33,225 nucleotides of DNA from Hyphomicrobiales bacterium (lineage in GTDB: Bacteria > Pseudomonadota > Alphaproteobacteria > Rhizobiales > JAJFHB01), in assembly GCA_021775615.1 (NCBI GenBank), contig JAJFHL010000156.1, positions 1 to 33,225 on the forward strand, given 5' to 3'. Under the pieces are notes generated by a model, which saw nothing but the letters and a program-made list of their open reading frames with translations, had not been told where the DNA came from and searched no databases. How positions within the stretch are numbered: position 1 is the first letter of the stretch; each line of letters starts with the position of its first letter. Shown piece after piece: positions 1 through 7,338 of the stretch. The position numbers were made by a program, and so were the translations under genes.

Positions 1-1078
1 CCTCGCCTTCCACGCCCTCGACATAATAGTTCATGCCGAGAAGATCCTTGTCGCTGATTGTCTCACCTTTACCGACGATCAGTTTGCCCGCCTGATCGCG
101 GATCGGGCCGGCGAAGGGATGCAGGGTGCCCTTGGCGATGGCCTCGGCGGTCGCCTGTGCCTCGTCGATCATCTCCGGGGTCAGGAGTTCGGCGTTGTAA
201 TCGGCCATTTCAACCATTCCGGTGTTGATGCCGCCCCAGGTGTCTTCGGATTTCCAGGTACCCTCCATGACGGCCCGGACACGCGCGACGTAGTAATGGC
301 TCCAGTTGTCGACAATCGAGGTGAGCTGCGCCTTGGGGGCAAAGTTGAGCATGTCGGAGGCCTGCCCGAAGCCATGGACGCCGGCGGCCTGCGCAGCCTG
401 CAGGGGGGCGGTGGAATCGGTGTGCTGAACGATGATGTCGGCACCCTGGTCGATCAGCACCTTGGCGGCATCGGCTTCCTTGCCGGGGTCATACCAGGAA
501 CTGACCCAGACCACCTTGACGGTCGCCTCGGGGTTTACTGTGTGCATCGCCAGAGTGAAGGCATTGATGCCGCGAATAACCTCGGGGATCGGGTGCGAAC
601 CGATATAGCCGATGACATTCGACTTGGTCATGCGTCCGGCGATCTTGCCGATGACATAGCGGCCTTCATAGAAACGCGCCGCATAGGTCGACATATTGTC
701 GGCGCGCTTCCAGCCCGTGGCGTGTTCGAACCTGACCTTGGGAAACTGCCTGGCCACCTTCTCCGTCGGGTTCATGTATCCGAAGGAGGTGGTGAAGATG
801 ATGTCGTGGCCGCTTGTCGCCAGTTCGCGGATCACCCGCTCGGCGTCGGAGCCTTCCGAAACGCTTTCGACGAAACTGGTCTCCACCTCGTCGCCAAAGG
901 CCTCTTCGATCGCCTTGCGCCCGGCATCATGCTGGTAGCTCCAGCCGAAATCGCCGACCGGCCCGACATAGACGAAGCCGACCTTGACCGGGTCGGCGGC
1001 TTTTGCGCCCCAGACTGTCGCGGCCAGGGCGATGCCCAAAACCAGGGCGAACGCGCTCAGTGTCCTGCTCAGTTTCAT
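1..1078 (-). CDS. BMP-family ABC transporter substrate-binding protein (C-terminus cut by window edge)
   Basis: Periplasmic binding protein of the BMP (basic membrane protein/Med/PnrA) family, which feeds ABC importers usually specific for nucleosides or purines. The start at 1078 gives a clear signal peptide of about 27 residues ending in an AKA cleavage site, followed by the mature start DPVKVGFVYVGPVGDFGWS and the family core with SEGSDAERVIRELA and IIVQHTDSTAP. About 359 codons are visible with no stop before base 1, so only a short tail is missing. It lies 46 bp downstream of the BKACE gene on the same strand, so the two are probably co-transcribed. The ATPase and permease genes would be expected beyond the left edge. 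A purine ligand is plausible because guanine deaminase is divergently encoded nearby, but the ligand cannot be read from the sequence. Confidence 0.9.
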   Translation of the reverse strand, partial: MKLSRTLSAFALVLGIALAATVWGAKAADPVKVGFVYVGPVGDFGWSYQHDAGRKAIEEAFGDEVETSFVESVSEGSDAERVIRELATSGHDIIFTTSFGYMNPTEKVARQFPKVRFEHATGWKRADNMSTYAARFYEGRYVIGKIAGRMTKSNVIGYIGSHPIPEVIRGINAFTLAMHTVNPEATVKVVWVSSWYDPGKEADAAKVLIDQGADIIVQHTDSTAPLQAAQAAGVHGFGQASDMLNFAPKAQLTSIVDNWSHYYVARVRAVMEGTWKSEDTWGGINTGMVEMADYNAELLTPEMIDEAQATAEAIAKGTLHPFAGPIRDQAGKLIVGKGETISDKDLLGMNYYVEGVEGE

Positions 1079-1124
1079 TTTTCGCTCTCCCTGTTTTCTT
1101 AAGTCTTGGGAACACAAAAGCGGC

Positions 1125-2051
1125 CTAGAAACCCACCGCGTCGCCGCCCTTGAGGCCGAGGGCGGCACGCGCGTCATCCGGCGTCGCGATCTCGAGCGAC
1201 AGGCCCTCCAGGATCTGGCGTGCAAGCGTGACCTGGGCCGCATTCGATTCTGCAAGCTGGCCTTTTTTGAGATAGATCGAGTCCTCAAGCCCGACGCGAA
1301 CGTGCCCGCCGAGAATGGCCGACGTCGTGATCAGGCTCATCTGATGCCGTCCGGCGCCGAGGACGGAAAACTCATAGTCATCACCGAACAGCTTGTCGGC
1401 GATGCGTTTCATATGCATCAGGTTTTCAGGATCCGCGCCGATCCCGCCCATGATTCCCAGGACGAACTGGAGGAACAGCGGCGGGCGCACCAGGCCGCGC
1501 TCGAGGAAATGGGCCGCGGTGTAGATATGGCCGACGTCATAGCACTCCATCTCGAAGCGGGCGCCAAATTCGTTGCCCGTGGTGAGGATCTCCTCGATGT
1601 CGGTGAAGGTGTTCTTGAAGACCCGGTCGCGGCTGCCTTCGAGATGGTCCTTCTCCCACTCGTGTTTCCAGTCGTCATACTTCTCCAGCACCGGAAAGAG
1701 ACCGAAATTCATCGACCCCATATTGAGGGAACAGACTTCCGGCTGCGCCCGGCGCGGCGCTTCAAGGCGCTCGCCGATGGTCATGGTCGGACCGCCGCCG
1801 GTGGTGATGTTGACCACCGCATCGGTCGACTGCTTGATGCGCGGCAGAAACTGAAAGAACACGTCCGGGTCCGGCGTCGGGCGGCCGTCGACCGGGTCGC
1901 GGGCATGGAGATGCAATATGGCGGCGCCGGCTTCGGCGGCGCCAATCGCCCCTTCGGCGATTTCGCTCGGCGTTGTCGGCAGGTGCTCGGTCATGGTCGG
2001 CGTGTGGATCGACCCGGTCACGGCGCAGGTGATGATGACTTTCTTGGCCAC
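1125..2051 (-). CDS. BKACE-family beta-keto acid cleavage enzyme (DUF849)
   Basis: 308-residue zinc enzyme of the BKACE/DUF849 family, whose type member is 3-keto-5-aminohexanoate cleavage enzyme. The family condenses a beta-keto acid with acetyl-CoA and cleaves it to acetoacetate plus a CoA thioester. The N-terminus IITCAVTGSIHTP, the zinc-binding LHLHARDP (H47 and H49), the NITTGGG loop and the late GLEDS segment are all present, and the length is normal. Family members differ widely in substrate, and nothing here identifies the keto acid. It is the first gene of a minus-strand pair with the BMP-type binding protein, which suggests the transporter brings in the precursor. The ATG at 2051 is preceded by a GGAGGAA-type ribosome binding site. 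Confidence 0.88.
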   Translation of the reverse strand: MAKKVIITCAVTGSIHTPTMTEHLPTTPSEIAEGAIGAAEAGAAILHLHARDPVDGRPTPDPDVFFQFLPRIKQSTDAVVNITTGGGPTMTIGERLEAPRRAQPEVCSLNMGSMNFGLFPVLEKYDDWKHEWEKDHLEGSRDRVFKNTFTDIEEILTTGNEFGARFEMECYDVGHIYTAAHFLERGLVRPPLFLQFVLGIMGGIGADPENLMHMKRIADKLFGDDYEFSVLGAGRHQMSLITTSAILGGHVRVGLEDSIYLKKGQLAESNAAQVTLARQILEGLSLEIATPDDARAALGLKGGDAVGF

Positions 2052-2181
2052 GGTTCCTCCTTGCGGTCAGCGCCCGCGATTATGCCTCATCACCGGATAC
2101 GGCCAAGGTGTTTTTGCGTGGCGGCGGCAAAGATCGTGCTAAATTCCGCCGCCGAGGGGCCGTGACGACGGAGGTGGCGGA
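2052..2181. promoter_or_regulatory. Divergent promoter region between the BKACE gene and the guanine deaminase unit
   Basis: This 130-bp gap must hold promoters for both directions. It contains the left arm (2143-2150) of an 8-bp inverted repeat, ATTCCGCC/GGCGGAAT. The right arm (2176-2183) overlaps the ribosome binding site and start codon of the 31-codon leader ORF. The repeat could be an operator or an RNA hairpin hiding the leader start. I see no convincing -35/-10 pair. Confidence 0.35.
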
Positions 2182-2277
2182 ATGGACAATGGCGCCCTGC
2201 CGGGCATGGTCCGGCATGCCGACCGGGCGGAAAGCTGCGGTTGCGTAACGATGCATGCGTGCCCGGTGGCAGCATGA
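2182..2277 (+). CDS. Candidate 31-residue leader ORF translationally coupled to guanine deaminase
   Basis: A short ORF too small for ordinary gene callers. It starts at ATG 2182, six bases after a strong GGAGGTG Shine-Dalgarno, and runs 31 codons to a TGA at 2275-2277. That stop overlaps the guanine deaminase ATG at 2274 in an ATGA junction, the usual signature of translational coupling. The peptide begins MDNGALPG and ends in HACPVAA; it has three cysteines and no obvious membrane segment. Its start lies in the right arm of an inverted repeat, so its translation could be gated by RNA structure. It may be a regulatory leader peptide, a small protein, or a non-functional run with a good ribosome site by chance. 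Confidence 0.4.
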   Translation: MDNGALPGMVRHADRAESCGCVTMHACPVAA

Positions 2278-3638
2278 CCGGTTTTTCTCTGCGCGGCACA
2301 ATCATGCACACGCCCGAGCGGGGCACGTGCGATGTGGTTGAACGGGCCCTTGTGGAAGTCGGCGCCGACGGCGCCATTACGCGCGTCCTCAAGCCGGACG
2401 ATGCGGAGTACGAAACCGCGCTCGAAGAGGCGCGCACCGCCGGCCGGCTGACCGAACTGTCGGGCAACCAATATCTGCTTCCGGGGCTCATCGATCTCCA
2501 CATTCACGCACCGCAATGGCCGCAGCTCGGCAAATCCCTGCATCTGCCGCTCTACGACTGGCTGCAGAACTGCACCTTTCCGCTGGAAGCGAAGTACGCC
2601 GATACCGCCTTTGCCGACAGGGTCTATGGCTCGCTGGTTTCGAGCCTGCTTGCCAATGGCACCACGACGGCGGTCTATTTCGCGACCGCCCATCTGGAGG
2701 CAACCCAGCGCCTCGCCGATCACTGCATTGAAAAGGGGCAGCGTGGATTTGTCGGCAAGGTGGTAATGGACGATCCCGAGCAATGCCCGGACTATTATCG
2801 CGACGCCTCGGCGGCGCAGGCGCTCGACGAGACGGTTGCGTTCATCGAATACGTGCGGGGCCTCGACGGCAACGGCTCAGAACTGGTCAGGCCGATTGTG
2901 ACGCCGCGCTTCATTCCGAGCTGCAGCGACGACGCGCTCTCAGGTCTCGGCGCCATCGCGCATGACCATAAGTGCCACGTCCAGACGCACTGCTCGGAAA
3001 GCGACTGGGAACACAGTTTCGTGCTGGACCGTCATGGCAAAACCGACACCCAGAGCCTTGCCGATTTCGGCTTGATCACGCGGCATACGGTGCTCGCCCA
3101 TTCCAATTTCATTTCCGATCCGGACATGGACCTGATCGGCAACGTCGGGGCCGGCATCGCCCACTGCCCGTTGTCCAATTTCTATTTCTCCAATGCGGTG
3201 TTTCCGCTGCGCGCCGCCCTGAACAAGGGATTGCACGTGGGGCTCGGCACCGACATTTCCGGCGGCCACAGCGCATCGATGCTGCACGCCTGCCGGTATG
3301 CGGTGGCGGCATCGCGGGCGCTGGAAGACGGCGTCGATGCAGCGCTCGCCGCCGAAACACGCGGCCGGGCAAATGCGCGCATCGACTTCATGGAGGCGTT
3401 CTGGCTGGCGACCGCCGGCGGAGCGCAAGCGCTCGATCTCAAGGTTGGCCGGTTCGCCCCCGGCTATCGTTTTGATGCCATGCTCGTCGATGCCGGCGTC
3501 GAAGACTCCAGCCTTCTCGTCTGGGACGATCTGGACACGGCGGAGGACGTGTTCCAGAAAATCGTCTATACGGCGGAGCGCAACAACATCCGCAAGGTCT
3601 GGGTCGACGGCATCATCCGGCTCGACAAGACCGCCTGA
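2274..3638 (+). CDS. guaD: Guanine deaminase
   Basis: Zinc amidohydrolase predicted to convert guanine to xanthine and ammonia in purine catabolism. From ATG 2274 the protein is 454 residues, typical for the family. The metal-binding start of the barrel reads PGLIDLHIHAPQWPQLGK (H76 and H78), and the HAPQW context is characteristic of guanine deaminases among amidohydrolases. Further motifs are QTHCSES, VLAHSNF and GLGTDISGG, which carry the remaining metal and catalytic histidine/aspartate positions. An in-frame TTG at 2241 would add 11 residues, but ATG 2274 fits the family and overlaps the leader ORF stop. The ammonia-yielding reaction fits the nitrogen-salvage theme of the window. Confidence 0.9.
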   Translation: MTGFSLRGTIMHTPERGTCDVVERALVEVGADGAITRVLKPDDAEYETALEEARTAGRLTELSGNQYLLPGLIDLHIHAPQWPQLGKSLHLPLYDWLQNCTFPLEAKYADTAFADRVYGSLVSSLLANGTTTAVYFATAHLEATQRLADHCIEKGQRGFVGKVVMDDPEQCPDYYRDASAAQALDETVAFIEYVRGLDGNGSELVRPIVTPRFIPSCSDDALSGLGAIAHDHKCHVQTHCSESDWEHSFVLDRHGKTDTQSLADFGLITRHTVLAHSNFISDPDMDLIGNVGAGIAHCPLSNFYFSNAVFPLRAALNKGLHVGLGTDISGGHSASMLHACRYAVAASRALEDGVDAALAAETRGRANARIDFMEAFWLATAGGAQALDLKVGRFAPGYRFDAMLVDAGVEDSSLLVWDDLDTAEDVFQKIVYTAERNNIRKVWVDGIIRLDKTA

Positions 3639-3655
3639 GGTCACTTCGATGCACT

Positions 3656-4996
3656 ATGGCAATGAGTACAGACTCTAGCGCGCAGAACCTTGCCTTGAAC
3701 GAGGCGATGACGTTGCGTGCACGCGGCGATCTGAATGGCGCGGAGCGGGCGTTGCGTTCGGCGCTGGACAAAGATGGCGGTTCGCCGGCGTTGGCGGCGG
3801 AACTTGGTGATGTTCTGCGCCAGGCCCGTAAATGGGCCGCCGCCGCGGAGATCTGTCGCACTCTGATCAAGGCGGACCCAGGCGACCAGCGGGCACGCGA
3901 ACATCTGGTCTATGCGCTTGGCATGTCGGGCCGGCCTGCAGATGCCGTCGAAGTTGCGCTGGCGTCGCCACTTCGCGGCGCCGAGCGGGCGCGTTCGCTT
4001 GCGGCAAGCGCGGATGCCTTCTACGAGGTCAGGCGTCTCGGCATTGCCGGTGTGCTTTATCGCGAAGGATATGCGGCGGATGCTGACAACTTCGATGCCA
4101 AGATCGGCCTTTCGCAGGTGCTCCGCAACCAGGTTCCGCGCTGGCACTTCGGAATGCTGAACGACCAACCGCGCAACGCCGCCTATGAGGCTGCAATCGG
4201 CGCCGCGGTCACGGACGGCGATGTGGTGCTCGAAATCGGCACCGGCGCCGGCCTGCTTGCGATGATGGCGGTGCGAGCCGGCGCCGAGCATGTCTACACA
4301 TGCGAGAGCGTCGGAACCATCGCGCAGAAGGCGCGGGACATCGTGGAGGCCAACGGCCTCGCATCCAAGATTACGGTCATTCCGAAATGGTCGACCGATC
4401 TCCTCGTCGGTCAAGACCTGCCGGGCCAGGCCGATGTTCTGATTTGCGAGATCGCGGACAATCTTCTGATCGGCGAAGGCATGCTGGCCGCCGTCAGCCA
4501 TGCGCGGGCAAATCTCCTGGCACCGAACGCGCGGCTGGTTCCGACATCGGGCTCAGTTCATGTGGCTCCGATCGAAGCGCCCAATCTGCACGCGCTTGAC
4601 CGGGTTGGCGACGTGGCGGGTTTTGATCTCTCACTGTTCAACGAGTTTTCCAGATCCGGCAACCTGTCAGTGGAGAGCGTTCGGGACGGTGACTTCGAGC
4701 TGCTTGGCGAAGCCACGACTGTATTCGAATTCGACTTCTCCGGCGGCGCCTTCGAACGAGAAACAAAGCATATCGAAACAACCTGCCGCCGTGGCGGCGT
4801 GCTGCACGGCTTCATGGTGTGGTTCGAGATGTTGCTGATGGATGGGGTCTCGATCGGCAACTATCCCGGCCGGTCGGGCGATCACTGGGGCCATGCATTC
4901 TTTTTCGTGGATGCACCCCGTCCGGTTGCCGCAGGTGAGACCATTTCGGCGATCGTGCGCCACGATACGACAACCATTGACCTGGTGTCGGAATGA
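3656..4996 (+). CDS. TPR-domain protein with PRMT-like arginine methyltransferase domain
   Basis: 446 residues in two parts. Residues about 8-155 form TPR-like helical pairs (RARGDLNGAERALRSAL, ARKWAAAAEICRTLI). From about 163 there is an SAM-dependent methyltransferase fold: motif I LEIGTGAG (192-199) and a glutamate-rich loop CEIADNLLIGEG with E265 and E274, nine residues apart as in the PRMT double-E loop. A DHW triplet (409-411) sits where PRMTs have their THW loop, in the family's C-terminal beta-barrel region. The entry segment WHFGMLNDQPRNAAYEAAI resembles PRMT7/PRMT9-type enzymes, and PRMT9 also carries N-terminal TPRs. I infer protein arginine methylation; the target is unknown. It starts 18 bp after guaD, so the two are likely co-transcribed. 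ATG 3662 is an alternative start. Confidence 0.75.
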   Translation: MAMSTDSSAQNLALNEAMTLRARGDLNGAERALRSALDKDGGSPALAAELGDVLRQARKWAAAAEICRTLIKADPGDQRAREHLVYALGMSGRPADAVEVALASPLRGAERARSLAASADAFYEVRRLGIAGVLYREGYAADADNFDAKIGLSQVLRNQVPRWHFGMLNDQPRNAAYEAAIGAAVTDGDVVLEIGTGAGLLAMMAVRAGAEHVYTCESVGTIAQKARDIVEANGLASKITVIPKWSTDLLVGQDLPGQADVLICEIADNLLIGEGMLAAVSHARANLLAPNARLVPTSGSVHVAPIEAPNLHALDRVGDVAGFDLSLFNEFSRSGNLSVESVRDGDFELLGEATTVFEFDFSGGAFERETKHIETTCRRGGVLHGFMVWFEMLLMDGVSIGNYPGRSGDHWGHAFFFVDAPRPVAAGETISAIVRHDTTTIDLVSE

Positions 4997-5003
4997 TCAA
5001 CAG

Positions 5004-5552
5004 ATGATGACCGCAAGTTCAGAAACGGATGGATACCAGATCCGGCCCGGCACCGCCGCCGATCTCCCGGCCCTCGCCGCCATCGAGCGCGACGCGGCTG
5101 AGCTTTTCCGCGAGGTCGGGTATGATTTCTGCGCCGACGGGCCCAACCGCGGCGACGAGGAACTGCGCACCGCACTCGAACATGGCGCCGTCTTCATTGC
5201 CTGCGCGCGAAACGGGCGGATCTGCGGGTTCGCCCTGATCTGGCGCATCGACGGGTGTGCCCACCTGCTCGAGCTCGCGGTCTCGCGACGCGATCAGGGC
5301 AAACGCCTCGGCCGCAGGCTGGTCGATGCGTCGGAAGCGTGGGTGCGAGATGCCGGGCTCTCTGAAATCACGCTGACCACCTTCCGCGATGTGCCGTGGA
5401 ATGCGCCGCTCTATGAACGGCTTGGCTACCGGGTATTCGAACCGGAAGCCTGGCGCACCGGCCTTGCGGCCGTCCAGCATGAAGAAGCCGAAAGCGGCTT
5501 CGCGGTTGAACCCCGTGTCGCCATGCGAAAGGCGCTGGTCGATGGTGGGTGA
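5004..5552 (+). CDS. GNAT-family N-acetyltransferase
   Basis: 182 residues with one complete Gcn5-related acetyltransferase domain. The N-terminal strand YQIRPGTAADLPAL is a standard GNAT opening. The acetyl-CoA loop is LAVSRRDQGKRLGRRLV (Q-x-x-x-x-G type), and the C-terminal NAPLYERLGYRVFE is the usual NxxxxxFYekxGF-like motif B. The frame stays open upstream to 4842 inside the methyltransferase gene, but the ATG at 5004 (or 5007) gives a proper domain start 7 bp after the upstream stop, so the gene ends the guaD operon. The acceptor substrate cannot be predicted. It converges with the MFS gene, with a 27-bp gap. Confidence 0.87.
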   Translation: MMTASSETDGYQIRPGTAADLPALAAIERDAAELFREVGYDFCADGPNRGDEELRTALEHGAVFIACARNGRICGFALIWRIDGCAHLLELAVSRRDQGKRLGRRLVDASEAWVRDAGLSEITLTTFRDVPWNAPLYERLGYRVFEPEAWRTGLAAVQHEEAESGFAVEPRVAMRKALVDGG

Positions 5553-5579
5553 CAACTCCGCATAACGTGTGCCTGCGTG

Positions 5580-6734
5580 TCACCCTGGCGGCTGTATGGC
5601 CGGCCGCCGCAGGCGGACCGCGTCGCCGAGCGCCGGTACGATACAGAGGGCGGACGCGGCGGCGCAGACCGCAAACCCATAGGTCTCGAACAGCGAACGG
5701 AACGCCACGGTGCCCGCGAACAGGCAGACATAGGTCGTGGCGCTGTACAATCCCATCACCGCGCCACGCTGGCGCTCGTCAAGCGCCGTCAGCCGGCCGA
5801 CGATCAGGTTGAGACCAAGGTGGTTCGCGAGGCCCCAGGCGAAACACAGCACCACGAGACCGGAAAAAGACGCCGCAAACACCGCCATTGCAAGATAGAC
5901 CGCCGCAAGCGCGGAGAAGACGTATAGCGAGACGCCTCGGGCACCAAACCGGTCGATCATGCGGTCGAGCGGCGCGGCGACACCGAAGCCGAGCCCATAT
6001 GCCAGGGGAGCGAGGCCGGTGAGAGCGGTCGAGCGGCCGAGACTTCCCTGAAGGTGGGCTCCGAGATAGCCGTAGAGCCCATAAAAGGCGACCATGTAGG
6101 CCGCACAGACAATCAGGATGGGCCCGATTCCCGGGACACGCAGGGCGGTGAACGGAGAGGTCGCGAAGTCAGACGCGGCCCGATGACCCCAGTCGTCGGC
6201 CCGGCTGACCAGAAGGACCGTCACCGCGCACAGACCGGCCAGGGTCCAGTAGACGCCGCGCCAACTGACCATGTCCGCGAGGACCGCGGAGAGGCTCACC
6301 CCGGCGACCAGGCTCAGGGTCCAGCCGGTCAGCACGATGCCAAGCGTGGTGCTTTCGCGCCCTTTCGGGGCAACCTGCACGGCGAGCGCGTAAGCCGCCG
6401 GAAGCGCCGTGCCCGCCGCCAGCCCGGCCAGCGCCTGGGCCAGGCACAGCATCCAGAACGCGGGCGCGGCGGCGCTGGCGCCAAGGGCAAGCACCAGAAC
6501 CGCCAGGGAACGCCGCAGCATGGCCTCGGCACCGGTCCGATCTGCCCGCGGCGCCAGGGTCAGGGCGCTGACCGCGGTGCTCAATCCATAGACGGCGGAC
6601 GCCGTCATCACCGCTGCCGGGTCGGTTCCCACGAACGATTGCGCAACCGAACCGGATATCGGGCTGAGCACCAGTGCGTTCGAGCCGACAATGGCGACGG
6701 ACAATGTGAGGAGCGGCACCGGGTTCCGCAACAT
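5580..6734 (-). CDS. Major facilitator superfamily transporter
   Basis: 384-residue integral membrane protein with about 12 hydrophobic segments in two halves, of the drug:proton antiporter (DHA1/YdhP-like) kind. Segments such as ALAGLAAGTALPAAYALAVQVAP and LGFGVAAPLDRMIDRFGARGVSL are typical of MFS helices and the cytoplasmic A-like loop. It is transcribed divergently from an Lrp/AsnC regulator across a 67-bp AT-rich gap, the classic arrangement for an amino-acid-type exporter controlled by its neighbour. Export of an amino acid or related metabolite is therefore plausible, but the substrate is not shown by the sequence. Confidence 0.87.
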   Translation of the reverse strand: MLRNPVPLLTLSVAIVGSNALVLSPISGSVAQSFVGTDPAAVMTASAVYGLSTAVSALTLAPRADRTGAEAMLRRSLAVLVLALGASAAAPAFWMLCLAQALAGLAAGTALPAAYALAVQVAPKGRESTTLGIVLTGWTLSLVAGVSLSAVLADMVSWRGVYWTLAGLCAVTVLLVSRADDWGHRAASDFATSPFTALRVPGIGPILIVCAAYMVAFYGLYGYLGAHLQGSLGRSTALTGLAPLAYGLGFGVAAPLDRMIDRFGARGVSLYVFSALAAVYLAMAVFAASFSGLVVLCFAWGLANHLGLNLIVGRLTALDERQRGAVMGLYSATTYVCLFAGTVAFRSLFETYGFAVCAAASALCIVPALGDAVRLRRPAIQPPG

Positions 6735-6801
6735 ACCTGTTCCTTGACTTTTGTTCTGCTATTTTATCTATTAGCTGAATGTCATTCTGAAAAGAGATTA
6801 G
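6735..6801. promoter_or_regulatory. AT-rich divergent promoter/operator between MFS transporter and Lrp regulator
   Basis: This 67-bp gap is strikingly AT-rich against the flanking GC-rich genes. It holds an imperfect inverted repeat, TTCTGCTA (6754-6761) and TAGCTGAA (6772-6779), around the AT core TTTTATCTAT, the shape expected for an Lrp-family site. A second perfect palindrome, GAATG-T-CATTC, lies at 6777-6787. AAGAGA before ATG 6802 is the ribosome binding site of the regulator. Both promoters must lie here, so one bound regulator could control both genes. Confidence 0.5.
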
Positions 6802-7335
6802 ATGCAGAACACATCAAAAGCAGATGAGGTTCGGAAAACCCCGGCGCCTACCCGTCCGATGGATGCTCTGGACCGAAAAATATTAGGCGAACTGGCGCGG
6901 CGGGCCGACGTCAGCTACGCCGATCTCGGCGCGCAGGTCGGTCTTTCTCCACCCGCCGTGCACGAGCGGGTCAAGCGGCTGCGGGCGTCGGGACGCATTC
7001 GCGGCACCGTTGCGCTGGTTGACGGGAAGGCCGTTGGCAAGCCACTGCTGGCCTTCATTCACGTCGACACATCGGGCTGGGGCAAGTCCAAGGAACTCAT
7101 GGATCTGGCCAACCTGCCGGAACTTGAGGAAATCCATTCGGTGACCGGCGACACCTGCATGCTGCTCAAGGCGCGGCTCGAAAGCAGCGAGGCGCTGGAA
7201 GGGCTGCTGGCGCGGATCTACGAGATACCGGGGGTGCGCGGCACGCGAACCTATGTCACGCTGTCCACCTATCTTGAACGGCCGACACAGGCGGGTATCA
7301 CCGATGAACTTTCAAGCGACCGGCATCTGGAGTAG
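6802..7335 (+). CDS. Lrp/AsnC-family transcriptional regulator (MFS-linked)
   Basis: 177-residue regulator. Residues about 21-70 form the AsnC-type helix-turn-helix (LDRKILGELARRADVSYADLGAQVGLSPPAVHERVKRL in essence). The C-terminal half is the RAM/effector-binding fold (LLAFIHVDTS, LEEIHSVTGDTCMLLKARL, TRTYVTLSTYLE). The HTH ending SPPAVHERV differs clearly from the SEGT-RNRVN type of the two Lrp paralogues further right, so it probably reads a different operator. Divergent placement suggests it controls the MFS exporter and itself. The CHAT gene begins 3 bp after its stop and may be co-transcribed. Confidence 0.92.
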   Translation: MQNTSKADEVRKTPAPTRPMDALDRKILGELARRADVSYADLGAQVGLSPPAVHERVKRLRASGRIRGTVALVDGKAVGKPLLAFIHVDTSGWGKSKELMDLANLPELEEIHSVTGDTCMLLKARLESSEALEGLLARIYEIPGVRGTRTYVTLSTYLERPTQAGITDELSSDRHLE

Positions 7336-7338
7336 GCG

